From an uncultured Latescibacterota bacterium (GTDB taxonomy: Bacteria; Latescibacterota; UBA2968): DNA of 64,000 nucleotides. Position numbers and translations under genes: made by a program. The notes below the pieces were generated by a model that worked only from the letters and a program-made list of their open reading frames with translations, made no database searches and was not told the origin of the DNA. Shown here piece after piece: positions 15,944 through 23,361 of this stretch. Where the stretch lies: assembly GCA_951812755.1 (NCBI GenBank), contig OX638329.1, positions 186,001-250,000 of the forward strand, given 5' to 3'. Within the stretch, counting starts at the first letter, position 1. Each line of letters opens with the position of its first letter.

Positions 15944-16927
15944 ATGGAGTACCAAACGGTGGATTCAAAAAGGCAGACATTTTGGTGTCGATCAAATCGG
16001 TTATTGATCTATCGGCTACCGGCGGCCGACGTAAAGCGCATAAACGAAGTGGTCGAGCAGGCGACGCGTAGCTTAAAACTTTCCCAAAACTACGCCACAC
16101 CAGCTCCGAAGATCACCGACTGTTTCTGCGTGTCCGATATCGAACGAGAGCAATGTCATATAATCTACGTCCACCGCGTGGACTATCGACCCAGACTATC
16201 GTCAAGCATTGGAAGGGTAGTGAAATTTTCAAAGCGGCGTTATGCGCCGGGCCAGGCGAAGAAGCTCAGGCTTGCCACACCCTCTTACTATCGGGATCAA
16301 GAGACCCTACCGCCGGGAATTGCGGATCCCGATGAAAACACGCTGAGAAGGAATGCCACAGCTTGGGCGCGCAATCGTTTTTCAAGTGACGGTGTCAAAA
16401 TGGAAGCTGTCTTCTCGTCCTTTGGCGAACCCTGGGTGTACTGCGCTTCTCATCTCTCATCTTACCGTGCATCTCGGGGTCTCAAAGCCGCATTCTCGGA
16501 TGAATACGACTACGATGCGGCGACGGAGATCAAAGATGTCGATGCTTTCGCTATGTGGCTGGGGATCGACTTCGCATTGCAGATCGACAAGGGCAAGCAG
16601 CTAAAGATGGGGGGGCTCAATACGTGGGCCTACAGGGCAAGCAGCTATTCCACAAACTTGTGGCCGCAGGAAGGCACGCAAAACATCGACACATTCGTGC
16701 ATGTCTGTCACGGCCCCGTTCACTATGAGGATGAATCGGGCGTTATATCCACAAATGACGATTGGGTGGATATTCATGGTGCCGTGAGAGCTTGTTTTAC
16801 TAAGCGGACGGAGTTTGCTGATCAAAGCGAATACCGCTTCGCGCTATCGACGCTCGGAATGCCGAACGACAAGGTTCTTTGGATAGATGTGTCCGAGGAA
16901 CTTCGGGAACTCACGGCGGAAGCGTGA
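15944..16927 (+). CDS. Uncharacterised 327-residue protein, paralogue B of the preceding gene
   Basis: Shares with the upstream protein FGEPWVYCASH (160-170), DEYDYD (186-191), HGPVHYED (256-263) and FTKRTEFADQSEYRFA (285-300), in the same order and spacing. The N-terminal ~140 residues differ. The ATG at 15944 has no good ribosome site; a GTG at 15959 has GGAG 9 nt upstream and may be the real start. It lacks the acidic linker and the last domain of paralogue A. Its final codons (GCGGAAGCGTGA) coincide with sequence copied from the XRE/ImmA gene, so the stop may have been acquired by the rearrangement that left the remnant at 16915. Confidence 0.75.
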   Translation: MEYQTVDSKRQTFWCRSNRLLIYRLPAADVKRINEVVEQATRSLKLSQNYATPAPKITDCFCVSDIEREQCHIIYVHRVDYRPRLSSSIGRVVKFSKRRYAPGQAKKLRLATPSYYRDQETLPPGIADPDENTLRRNATAWARNRFSSDGVKMEAVFSSFGEPWVYCASHLSSYRASRGLKAAFSDEYDYDAATEIKDVDAFAMWLGIDFALQIDKGKQLKMGGLNTWAYRASSYSTNLWPQEGTQNIDTFVHVCHGPVHYEDESGVISTNDDWVDIHGAVRACFTKRTEFADQSEYRFALSTLGMPNDKVLWIDVSEELRELTAEA

Positions 16928-17050
16928 ACCGCTGAAAGGAGATCACGAAGTGCCTCAACGGTTTGATCTGAAGTGAGTTGCGAGAGAGATGAACTGGTGT
17001 TCCTGCCGGCACATAAAACGCACCAGAGTATAAGACGACTGGCACAATAA
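16915..17050 (+). pseudogene. Fused remnant of a second XRE/ImmA-PIN module
   Basis: Two pieces. 16915-16966 matches 12397-12453 of the XRE/ImmA gene (shared CTGAAAGGA, ATCACGAAGTGCC, CGGTTTGA; a few mismatches and one 5-bp gap). 16988-17050 matches the end of the PIN gene (shared GATGAACTGGTGTTCCT and ATAAG.CGACT). About 500 bp that separate these pieces in the intact operon are gone. This is the scar of a deleted duplicate toxin-antitoxin operon. Confidence 0.8.
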
Positions 17051-17057
17051 TGACAGC

Positions 17058-17744
17058 TCAATCAGATAGCTGGAAAAGGCTGTTAAGTATTTGCAGCCTC
17101 TTCGCCGCGATTGGCATTCTCAGGCAAATTTTCGATTTCCTAATGCTGCGCAAGTAACTGGATATTGAAAAAACCCATAATTCGTTAAAGCCGCAAGAGG
17201 GGTTGGTAGAGACCTTAAATAGGCAGCTGTCTGGCTCGCTTTCAGGAGCTATCGGCGTCCACAAAATAAGTAACGGCAAAATACGTGAAGCCGCGAGATC
17301 ATCCGGTGGATTCATCCTCGTTAATACTTTGCCATGATCATAGTCGTTTATAGACTGGTCGTCTGAATCCCAGAGTCCCTCCCACATCTTCTTCTTGTAG
17401 TCCCGCAACTCTGCCGCGGAAATATTAAGCGGGAGTATCTCGCCTCCAATTGCATGGGCTGACCAGTTTTTGATCTCTGTCTGAAATGTCACCTGACTTC
17501 CGTCAGGCCAATCCACTACGATCCACCTATCTAACCGAGGGCCTTTCCGCTTACCTGTGGTGACAGACTCAGATCGGATGCAAACAGTGGCACCTTCCTT
17601 CTTCTCCAGGTACCGCTGGAAACACCCAGCAGCCAAGTCTTCGCCGGTGACAGATACCACGCTGGTTGCCTGCTTCTCTGAATAACTGGGAATTTCGTCA
17701 AAAAATTTAATGGTCTCGCGCACATCTACAATTAGCTCCTCCAT
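17058..17744 (-). CDS. Predicted PD-(D/E)XK-like protein, uncharacterised
   Basis: 228 residues; GAGGAGAG lies just upstream of the ATG. The segment RLDRWIVVDWPDG followed by TFQTEIKNWSAH has the Asp...Glu-X-Lys arrangement (LDRWI, then EIK) of restriction-endonuclease-fold proteins, with QTEIKNW reading like the core strand of housekeeping or defence nucleases. The C-terminal part (ILPLLILWTPIAPE, then FSISSYLRSI) looks folded but unfamiliar. It is convergent with paralogue B and lies in the accessory zone. Nuclease activity is an inference from one motif. Confidence 0.6.
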   Translation of the reverse strand: MEELIVDVRETIKFFDEIPSYSEKQATSVVSVTGEDLAAGCFQRYLEKKEGATVCIRSESVTTGKRKGPRLDRWIVVDWPDGSQVTFQTEIKNWSAHAIGGEILPLNISAAELRDYKKKMWEGLWDSDDQSINDYDHGKVLTRMNPPDDLAASRILPLLILWTPIAPESEPDSCLFKVSTNPSCGFNELWVFSISSYLRSIRKSKICLRMPIAAKRLQILNSLFQLSD

Positions 17745-17853
17745 TGGCTCTCCTCTCTGTTTATTTGCTTGGATATGAACAAAAAATGAACGCCTCTATG
17801 TAATCACCACGAGCGAGGTAGTCGATACCGTATCTCCTACGCCATCCAGGACC

Positions 17854-18066
17854 TCACTGCTTTTTTAGCACCTTTAATTCTTCGTCGAGATCGTAGAGCC
17901 GATTCTCATGTTCCGTCAATTTGGTCAACGTGTCGTAGTCTATGGTGGAAACGTGATCAATCCTGAATTCCACCAAGTCATCACTTAGTTTTGCGATCTG
18001 TTTTCGCAGATTGTCGAATGCGTCCTGATTTACCCCGAATACTATGTTGTATTCCCTCCATTTCAA
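17854..18066 (-). CDS. Small helical hypothetical protein (weak)
   Basis: 70 residues if the TTG at 18066 is the start. Predicted helical, with a coiled-coil-like run (DNLRKQIAKLSDDL and RLYDLDEELKVLKKQ). No ribosome site was found; an ATG in another frame overlaps. It could be a real small protein or the 3' remnant of a longer one. Confidence 0.35.
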   Translation of the reverse strand: MKWREYNIVFGVNQDAFDNLRKQIAKLSDDLVEFRIDHVSTIDYDTLTKLTEHENRLYDLDEELKVLKKQ

Positions 18067-18128
18067 CAGAATTACGTCTGAGCGGTATCGCTCTATCTGT
18101 CCCGAATAACACGCGATGTGTCAGCGCA

Positions 18129-18569
18129 TCAAACTTTCCTTTCAAAGAAAAGCCTGACAGTATCATTTGGTCCGAGAAGCTGGTCGAGTATCCTGTTATC
18201 TTCTTCAGTGAAATCTCCGCTTTGCCTTAAGTAGCTTACAAACTGCGCTTTTGTGAATATCAATGTTAGGTCGTTTCCGTCGAGAAAGTACGTCCACCTT
18301 TCGGTTTCTCCAGTGTCGTCGCTTATTGTGAGCTGGTTGTTTTCGATCTGCCAGGTTCCCTTGCCACCATGGTCGTCTTGCCAGGTGCCGTCCGAGTTAA
18401 AACGCATTTCAACCCTTGGTGCATCGTAAAATTCAAGATCGCCGATAGCAGCACCAACAAAACTCCAGGTCCCTACAAACTCTTTTTCTGGGCCAGTTAG
18501 GTTGTTGCCGCACGCGAATATGGCTCCCGTTATGACAATGGATGCAATAAACAGCACCTTTGCAAACAT
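18129..18569 (-). CDS. Lipoprotein with lipocalin-like beta fold
   Basis: 146 residues. The signal peptide ends IFAC (Cys20), a lipobox. The mature part starts with FVGTWSFVGA and goes on with strands such as VEMRFNSDGTWQDD, KGTWQIENNQLTI and LTLIFTK, the pattern of lipocalin-like DUF4488/DUF5640-type lipoproteins. A strong GAGGAG lies upstream of the ATG. No operon partner is evident. The ligand is unknown. Confidence 0.8.
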   Translation of the reverse strand: MFAKVLFIASIVITGAIFACGNNLTGPEKEFVGTWSFVGAAIGDLEFYDAPRVEMRFNSDGTWQDDHGGKGTWQIENNQLTISDDTGETERWTYFLDGNDLTLIFTKAQFVSYLRQSGDFTEEDNRILDQLLGPNDTVRLFFERKV

Positions 18570-18761
18570 GCGTTTCTCCTCATTTTAGGTTATTGAGGTT
18601 GAAAGATCAGCTATATCTAAATTATCATATACCCCTTAACAAGCAAACTTTTTGTCGGTAATTTCGTAGATAATCCCCAATAAATGATTCAAAGGCATAG
18701 CGCGAGAAAGGTCACAATCCGCACCTTTTCATTCTATTCCTCAAAACCATCCTCGAGATAC

Positions 18762-19688
18762 TCAGGAACGCGGCAGCCACGGGCCGCCGTCTCGCCAGAC
18801 CTGATTGTATTCCCCGCCTTCTTCAGCTACACGCAGCAAAGGTGTAAGAAAGGTATTCAAGGTTTCAACCACTGTCGAAAGCTTCATAGGAGCATCAGAC
18901 AGACCGCTTCGGTTCAGAAATCCTTCCCACTGTGTCTGTTTCAAGGGATCTTCAGAGAATTGCGCCCGCAACGCGACTGGTCGATCCTTCGGCAGATTTG
19001 TCTCTCGTCGCGCAAACGTCGCCCGAATGGCTTCAATGAGCACCGGCCCCTCAAATGAAAAAGTCCTGGCAATCAGATAGAGGTCGTAGAAGTCCTTCAT
19101 CCGACTGTTTCGCATGCCCAGATAGACCAGAGCCTGGAGTTTCTCGGCCACAACTGTTTCAGGCGGGTATGCAAGCACCTGGGGCTCCGGGAAATCCAGC
19201 AGGCTCGGAAAGGCCACGAATTTCACATCTGGTGTGACAACATCTCCGAATCCAATATCTACTGTAATTGGAAATACTGCCGTATCAAGCCGAGCCATCA
19301 GGCGTACCCGCTGGCTTTCGTACACCTGATCCTCACGAATCGCCTGAACCGTGATACCTTCCGGATCGAATACCATCCCATCTGGTTCAACAGATGTTGT
19401 AGAAATTTGCCGAAAAACCTGTGCAATATGTTCTGCCGATGCATCCCCATAACCCAGCAAGTCCAGATCCCGAGTGACCCGATGTGATTTACCTGTAAGG
19501 GCAACGAAAAGCATTGCGCCTTTGAGCACAAACCGATCTGCATATTCCGACTGAGAAAGCCGGTAGAGCAGCCGCTCCAGGGCATAGGTGGTAAGCAAAA
19601 GCTGGTAATCCTCCCCGGTTTTGTCCCTGAGATTTTGCAGGCGCTGGCGTATCGAGATCGGCAGGTGTTTTATCCTCCCAGTGCTCAT
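18762..19688 (-). CDS. abiEii: AbiEii/AbiGii-type nucleotidyltransferase toxin
   Basis: 308 residues. Motifs of the AbiEii/DUF1814 nucleotidyltransferase fold: LKGAMLFVALTG (55-66), TRDLDLLG with Asp74 and Asp76 (73-79), the later DIGFGD, and RMKDFYDLYLIA. AbiEii toxins transfer nucleotides to tRNA ends or other targets and cause abortive infection when the antitoxin fails. Its ATG overlaps the abiEi stop (ATGA, 4 bp), the usual type IV operon order antitoxin then toxin. Confidence 0.93.
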   Translation of the reverse strand: MSTGRIKHLPISIRQRLQNLRDKTGEDYQLLLTTYALERLLYRLSQSEYADRFVLKGAMLFVALTGKSHRVTRDLDLLGYGDASAEHIAQVFRQISTTSVEPDGMVFDPEGITVQAIREDQVYESQRVRLMARLDTAVFPITVDIGFGDVVTPDVKFVAFPSLLDFPEPQVLAYPPETVVAEKLQALVYLGMRNSRMKDFYDLYLIARTFSFEGPVLIEAIRATFARRETNLPKDRPVALRAQFSEDPLKQTQWEGFLNRSGLSDAPMKLSTVVETLNTFLTPLLRVAEEGGEYNQVWRDGGPWLPRS

Positions 19689-20287
19689 ACTATTGCCTCC
19701 ATATAGGACCGCATCACGTTGGTCATTCGACAGATTTGTGCGAAGTGATAGAGGTCATCCAGTGTGGCTTTCCGTTCTCGCATACAATCTCGCAGTGCTT
19801 CAATAGCCACATCCAGGCCGATTTTGTTCCGGTATTTAAAGCAGTCCGCCACGGTTTTAGCCGGATTGTAGATCCGTACCTGGATATGTTCAATGGTGTG
19901 TATTTCAATGCCCTCATCAAAGGCGAGTCCTGAAAAACGAGCAAACCGAATCTGTAGCCCATCCACTTTGGGCTTACGTGCTTTGTTTGGAATCGCCATC
20001 CACACCTGAAATGGGAGCTGCGTGGTCAGTTCGTGGAACTGCAGCGCAGAAAGCAAACAGATGACGCCCTGGGGTACCCTTTTGCAGGCTTCCGCCAGGC
20101 TGTGATGCGCTGTCCACTCGGCATCGGGGAGGGTGTAAAGTCCCCGTCCCACCTGACGCAGCATGCCCCGATTTCTGAGCCTGCTGAGGTATTCACGTGG
20201 AATCCCATACTGGTCCAGATCCCGCGGCCTGAGCATACCCGCCTGTCTTACAAGCTCGAGAACACTGGGTTTCTGTGATTTGCCCAT
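19685..20287 (-). CDS. abiEi: AbiEi antitoxin / transcriptional regulator
   Basis: 200 residues. An N-terminal winged helix (LELVRQAGMLRPRDLDQYGI, YLSRLRNRGMLRQVGRGLY) is followed by the AbiEi C-terminal region (LLSALQFHELTTQLP, IEHIQVRIYNPAKTVADCFKY). It represses its own promoter and counters AbiEii in known systems. A second, decayed copy of its 3' end lies at 13660-13745. An AT-rich gap 20288-20362 upstream is the likely promoter region. Confidence 0.93.
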   Translation of the reverse strand: MGKSQKPSVLELVRQAGMLRPRDLDQYGIPREYLSRLRNRGMLRQVGRGLYTLPDAEWTAHHSLAEACKRVPQGVICLLSALQFHELTTQLPFQVWMAIPNKARKPKVDGLQIRFARFSGLAFDEGIEIHTIEHIQVRIYNPAKTVADCFKYRNKIGLDVAIEALRDCMRERKATLDDLYHFAQICRMTNVMRSYMEAIV

Positions 20288-20362
20288 AAATTTCCTGTCA
20301 TTACAAATTGTCGGTATTTATATTTAAATATATACATTTTCAGACAAAACTTCCATTCAATA

Positions 20363-20790
20363 TCAATCGCGCATAGAAAGACAGACCAGAATCATGATCA
20401 TATTCTGATCCTGTATAGTTGCTGTATGACTGAAAGAGAAATACCCTGCGGGCGCAAAATGTGGTTGCGTCTGCATAGGTTGTGATGAACTGCTTCTCCT
20501 GCGCCACGAACTGATCCAGCCTCGCCTGCTTACCCTACTCGTCTCTTTGCGAAGCGTCTGATAGCGCACCGTACGCTGAATAGCCGCATTCAGATCCTCC
20601 ACCTTGAAGGGCTTGTTGAAGAAATCAAACGCCCCTTCTCGCAGCGCGCGAAACGCATTCTCAGGCTCTTTGACCCCGGTAATCACAATCACCTCGGTCT
20701 CAGGAGAGATAGACCGCACCCGCCGAAGCACCTCAAGTCCATCCATCTTAGGCATCTTCACATCCGTAATCACAATGAGTCGGAACGCTC
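20363..20790 (-). pseudogene. Decayed response regulator fragment
   Basis: The minus strand encodes the second half of a receiver domain: LIVITDVKMPKMDGLEVLRR with the phospho-acceptor Asp, then VIVITGVKEPENAFRALREG and FDFFNKPFKVEDL. The first ~50 residues of the receiver (including the acidic pair) are missing; the fragment is joined to unrelated sequence at about 20790. After about 20530 the reading continues in another frame (KQARLDQFVAQEKQFIT), so there is also a frameshift. The gene at 20814 begins just beyond the breakpoint in the opposite direction. Confidence 0.75.
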
Positions 20791-20813
20791 TTATCAAAGG
20801 AAAAGGACTAACC

Positions 20814-21305
20814 ATGAACACCATGCACGACACGTACCGCAAAGAAGTGGATGAGGCACTGCTGAATATAGAGACACGGAAAAGTCCCCCGCATATAAAC
20901 ATTCGATATCTCGCTGCCATTTTTTCTGCTATGGCACATGCCGATGATTTTGGCTTGTCATCGTATGAGATCGGTTCTATGTTGGAGTGGACGGGCCCTA
21001 TGGGTTCTCGGCCCCTGTCGCCCCCTTTGGAAATGTTCACCATCCGAGACACTCAGCATATTCTCTTGTCTTTACGCGATCCGTACTGTGATGAGGTGTA
21101 TATGCCCCCGCGGCACACACATATAGCAGGCCGATTGAAAAAGACTATAGAATATTTGCTCAGAACTTATACCTTTTCCGAGAGCACGATAAAAATTCTC
21201 AAAAAGAAAAAGGACAGGTGCAAGCAGATTCTCGCCGAAGAGCCGGGGATGACAGACGAAGAGGTATGTGCAGAAGTCGAACAATATAGCAAGATGAAGT
21301 TTTAG
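20814..21305 (+). CDS. Hypothetical protein, 163 residues
   Basis: Starts at ATG 20814 with AAAGGA 6 nt upstream; the frame is open further upstream only because it runs antisense through the response regulator fragment. The sequence is mainly helical: YRKEVDEALLNIETR, YLAAIFSAMAHADDFGLSSY, then a basic coiled segment (STIKILKKKKDRCKQILA) and an acidic end. No known domain was recognised. It is the gene just before the Gabija pair in the same direction, but 356 bp away. Confidence 0.65.
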   Translation: MNTMHDTYRKEVDEALLNIETRKSPPHINIRYLAAIFSAMAHADDFGLSSYEIGSMLEWTGPMGSRPLSPPLEMFTIRDTQHILLSLRDPYCDEVYMPPRHTHIAGRLKKTIEYLLRTYTFSESTIKILKKKKDRCKQILAEEPGMTDEEVCAEVEQYSKMKF

Positions 21306-21661
21306 CCCTTTTTATGGGGATTATATTCAATAGTACCGGTATCTGAACAATACCCTATAAGGGGGTCCAGTTATAAGACATTTATTTCCGGCCCTTTTGT
21401 ATATAATTCCCTTTCAAAACGCTCCGCACTGCGGAGCGAATCCCTCCAAACAACGCAACTATTCGTCTCAAAATACATGCTCCATTTGCCCACTCCTGCA
21501 TGGTTTTGAGCCGTGGTCCAGGTTCTTTTGCCTTTCTCTGTATTTTCTGTGTCCTTTGTTTTCCTTGCCTGAGCCTGCCCCTATCTGCCTTACCTATTGG
21601 TGCAATTGACTTTTTTCTTTTAATGCGGTACTTTTGAAATATCAACCAATGGAGTGAATAT
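21306..21661. other. Intergenic gap before the Gabija genes
   Basis: 356 bp without a supported gene. It holds an 8-bp perfect hairpin CGCTCCGC/GCGGAGCG at 21420-21438 without a T tract, and a pyrimidine-rich stretch 21500-21590. A long minus-strand open frame here runs into gajA antisense and is judged a shadow. The promoter of gajAB is probably in its last part. Confidence 0.5.
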
Positions 21662-23359
21662 TTGGAGAATAAATTGAGATTGACCAACGTCACTGTGCGC
21701 CACTTCCGCTGCATTAGGGAACTTAGCGTGGACCTTGATGACACGACTGTTCTAATCGGCGAGAACAACACTGGCAAGACCGCGTTTCTCGAGGCTATAC
21801 GCATCTGTCTGGACCGACTGCGAGGGCGAAGTAGCAACGTGTTTCACGAGTATGATTACCATTTGCAGGGAGAAAAATCGACTCCCGCAGACGCGGATCC
21901 CATCGAGATAGAACTGTCTTTCGTAGAGCCAGAGCTTGACGCATGGGCGGTAGAAATAGTCCAGGAACTCAACAGTATCGCTGTATTTGGAGACGATGAT
22001 CGCTACCAGGTACGTTTTCGCTTAACGTCGTCTTTTAATCAAGAGACGGATACTTTTGAGACGGATTGGCATTTTTTGGATGCTGAAGGAAATCCTACGA
22101 GAAACGCAAGCCAACTTATTACACTCCAGCGATTGGTGCCAGTGTTCTACCTTTCCGCACTGAGAGATGCATCAACGCACTTTGGATCACGCGGACGCTT
22201 CTGGCGTACCTTCTTATCGGAATCCAGCATCCCGGAAGAAGACCGTAAACAGCTTGAGGAAGAGTTTGCAAACCTGAATAACCAACTTATCAATGCACAT
22301 CAGCCTTTAGCAAATGTGCGTTCAAGACTCGAAGATGCCAAAAAAGTGATCAATTTCGGATCAGGAGACGCAGTTGCTATCGATGCGCTACCGTCCAAAC
22401 TGTTCTCGCTGTTATCCCGAACGCAGGTAAGTCTGGCTTCCAGTGCTGGCGCAAAAATTCCGGTGGAACACCAGGGCGAAGGAACGCAAAGCCTCGCTGT
22501 TCTGCTGTTATTTGGGGCGTTTTTGCGTAGCCAACTGTCGGACCTCGACCCGATTGCAGAACCGATCACCGCGCTCGAAGAACCTGAAGCACATCTGCAC
22601 CCTTCCGCCATTCGGTCGTTGATGACCATTGTGAACGACCTGCCAGGTCAGAAGCTGTTATCGAGCCATAGTGGTGACTTGCTGGCAAGTGTGGATCCTT
22701 ATGAGGTGAGGCGGTTTGTTCGTCGGGATGGTGACATCCATGTGTATCGCATCCAACCCGGGAGCCTGACCAACGACGAGACGAGAAAATTTGACTTCCA
22801 TGTTCGTCGGAGCCGCGGCGAGCTGCTTTTCGCCAGATGCTGGTTGCTCGTCGAGGGTGAGACAGAAACGACCTTGCTGACGGGGGCGGCGGAAGCTATG
22901 GATATGGAACTGGAACGTGCGGGCGTCCGGTGCGTCGAGTTCAGCCAGACAGACCTTGGTATGCTTGCAAAAATCGCCAATCAATTGGGTATCGAATGGT
23001 ACTGTGTACTTGACAACGACAGTGGACGAGACAAATACGAGAAGCCTGTGCGGGCACAATTCGATGCTGCGTCAGAGGCCGACCGACTGATATTTCCATA
23101 TCATAACGTCGAACGCTTCCTCTGTGAGAGTGGCTTTGGCGATCTGTACGAAGCCCTTATGTCACGGCAAAAGCAACAACCTACTTCTCCGCACGGGATC
23201 CCAGCCTATTGGGACGAAGTGTTAGATGCTTTGCCGAAGGGATACAGTAAGCCCGCTGTGGCATTGGAGGTGGTTTTGAAGATGAAGGTAGGGGATGTAT
23301 CGGTCCCGCCAACACTGAAGTCAATCCTCGAAAAAGCAATTGCATTGGCCGGGGGGTGA
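21662..23359 (+). CDS. gajA: GajA-like OLD family nuclease (ABC-type ATPase plus TOPRIM)
   Basis: 565 residues from a TTG at 21662 (GGAGTG 5 nt upstream; a stop lies shortly before). Walker A GENNTGKT is at 33-40, the ABC signature QGEGTQS at 272-278, Walker B with following Glu and His in ALEEPEAHLHP at 305-315, and the TOPRIM acidic residues in LLVEGETET (396-404) and LDNDSG (451-456). An OLD class 2 protein followed directly by a UvrD-like helicase is the Gabija anti-phage system, where GajA nicks DNA when nucleotides are depleted. Lengths fit (GajA about 580). The stop overlaps the helicase start region. Confidence 0.9.
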   Translation: MENKLRLTNVTVRHFRCIRELSVDLDDTTVLIGENNTGKTAFLEAIRICLDRLRGRSSNVFHEYDYHLQGEKSTPADADPIEIELSFVEPELDAWAVEIVQELNSIAVFGDDDRYQVRFRLTSSFNQETDTFETDWHFLDAEGNPTRNASQLITLQRLVPVFYLSALRDASTHFGSRGRFWRTFLSESSIPEEDRKQLEEEFANLNNQLINAHQPLANVRSRLEDAKKVINFGSGDAVAIDALPSKLFSLLSRTQVSLASSAGAKIPVEHQGEGTQSLAVLLLFGAFLRSQLSDLDPIAEPITALEEPEAHLHPSAIRSLMTIVNDLPGQKLLSSHSGDLLASVDPYEVRRFVRRDGDIHVYRIQPGSLTNDETRKFDFHVRRSRGELLFARCWLLVEGETETTLLTGAAEAMDMELERAGVRCVEFSQTDLGMLAKIANQLGIEWYCVLDNDSGRDKYEKPVRAQFDAASEADRLIFPYHNVERFLCESGFGDLYEALMSRQKQQPTSPHGIPAYWDEVLDALPKGYSKPAVALEVVLKMKVGDVSVPPTLKSILEKAIALAGG

Positions 23360-23361
23360 CC

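Noticed and set aside
20363-21052. A 229-residue intact response regulator
   Set aside because: Only the central part is receiver-like; the N-terminal third is antisense to the gene at 20814 and the end is frameshifted, so it is a fragment.
21382-21837. A 151-residue minus-strand gene before gajA
   Set aside because: It overlaps the start of gajA antisense, is rich in Arg/Lys as expected of a shadow frame, and matches nothing I recognise.
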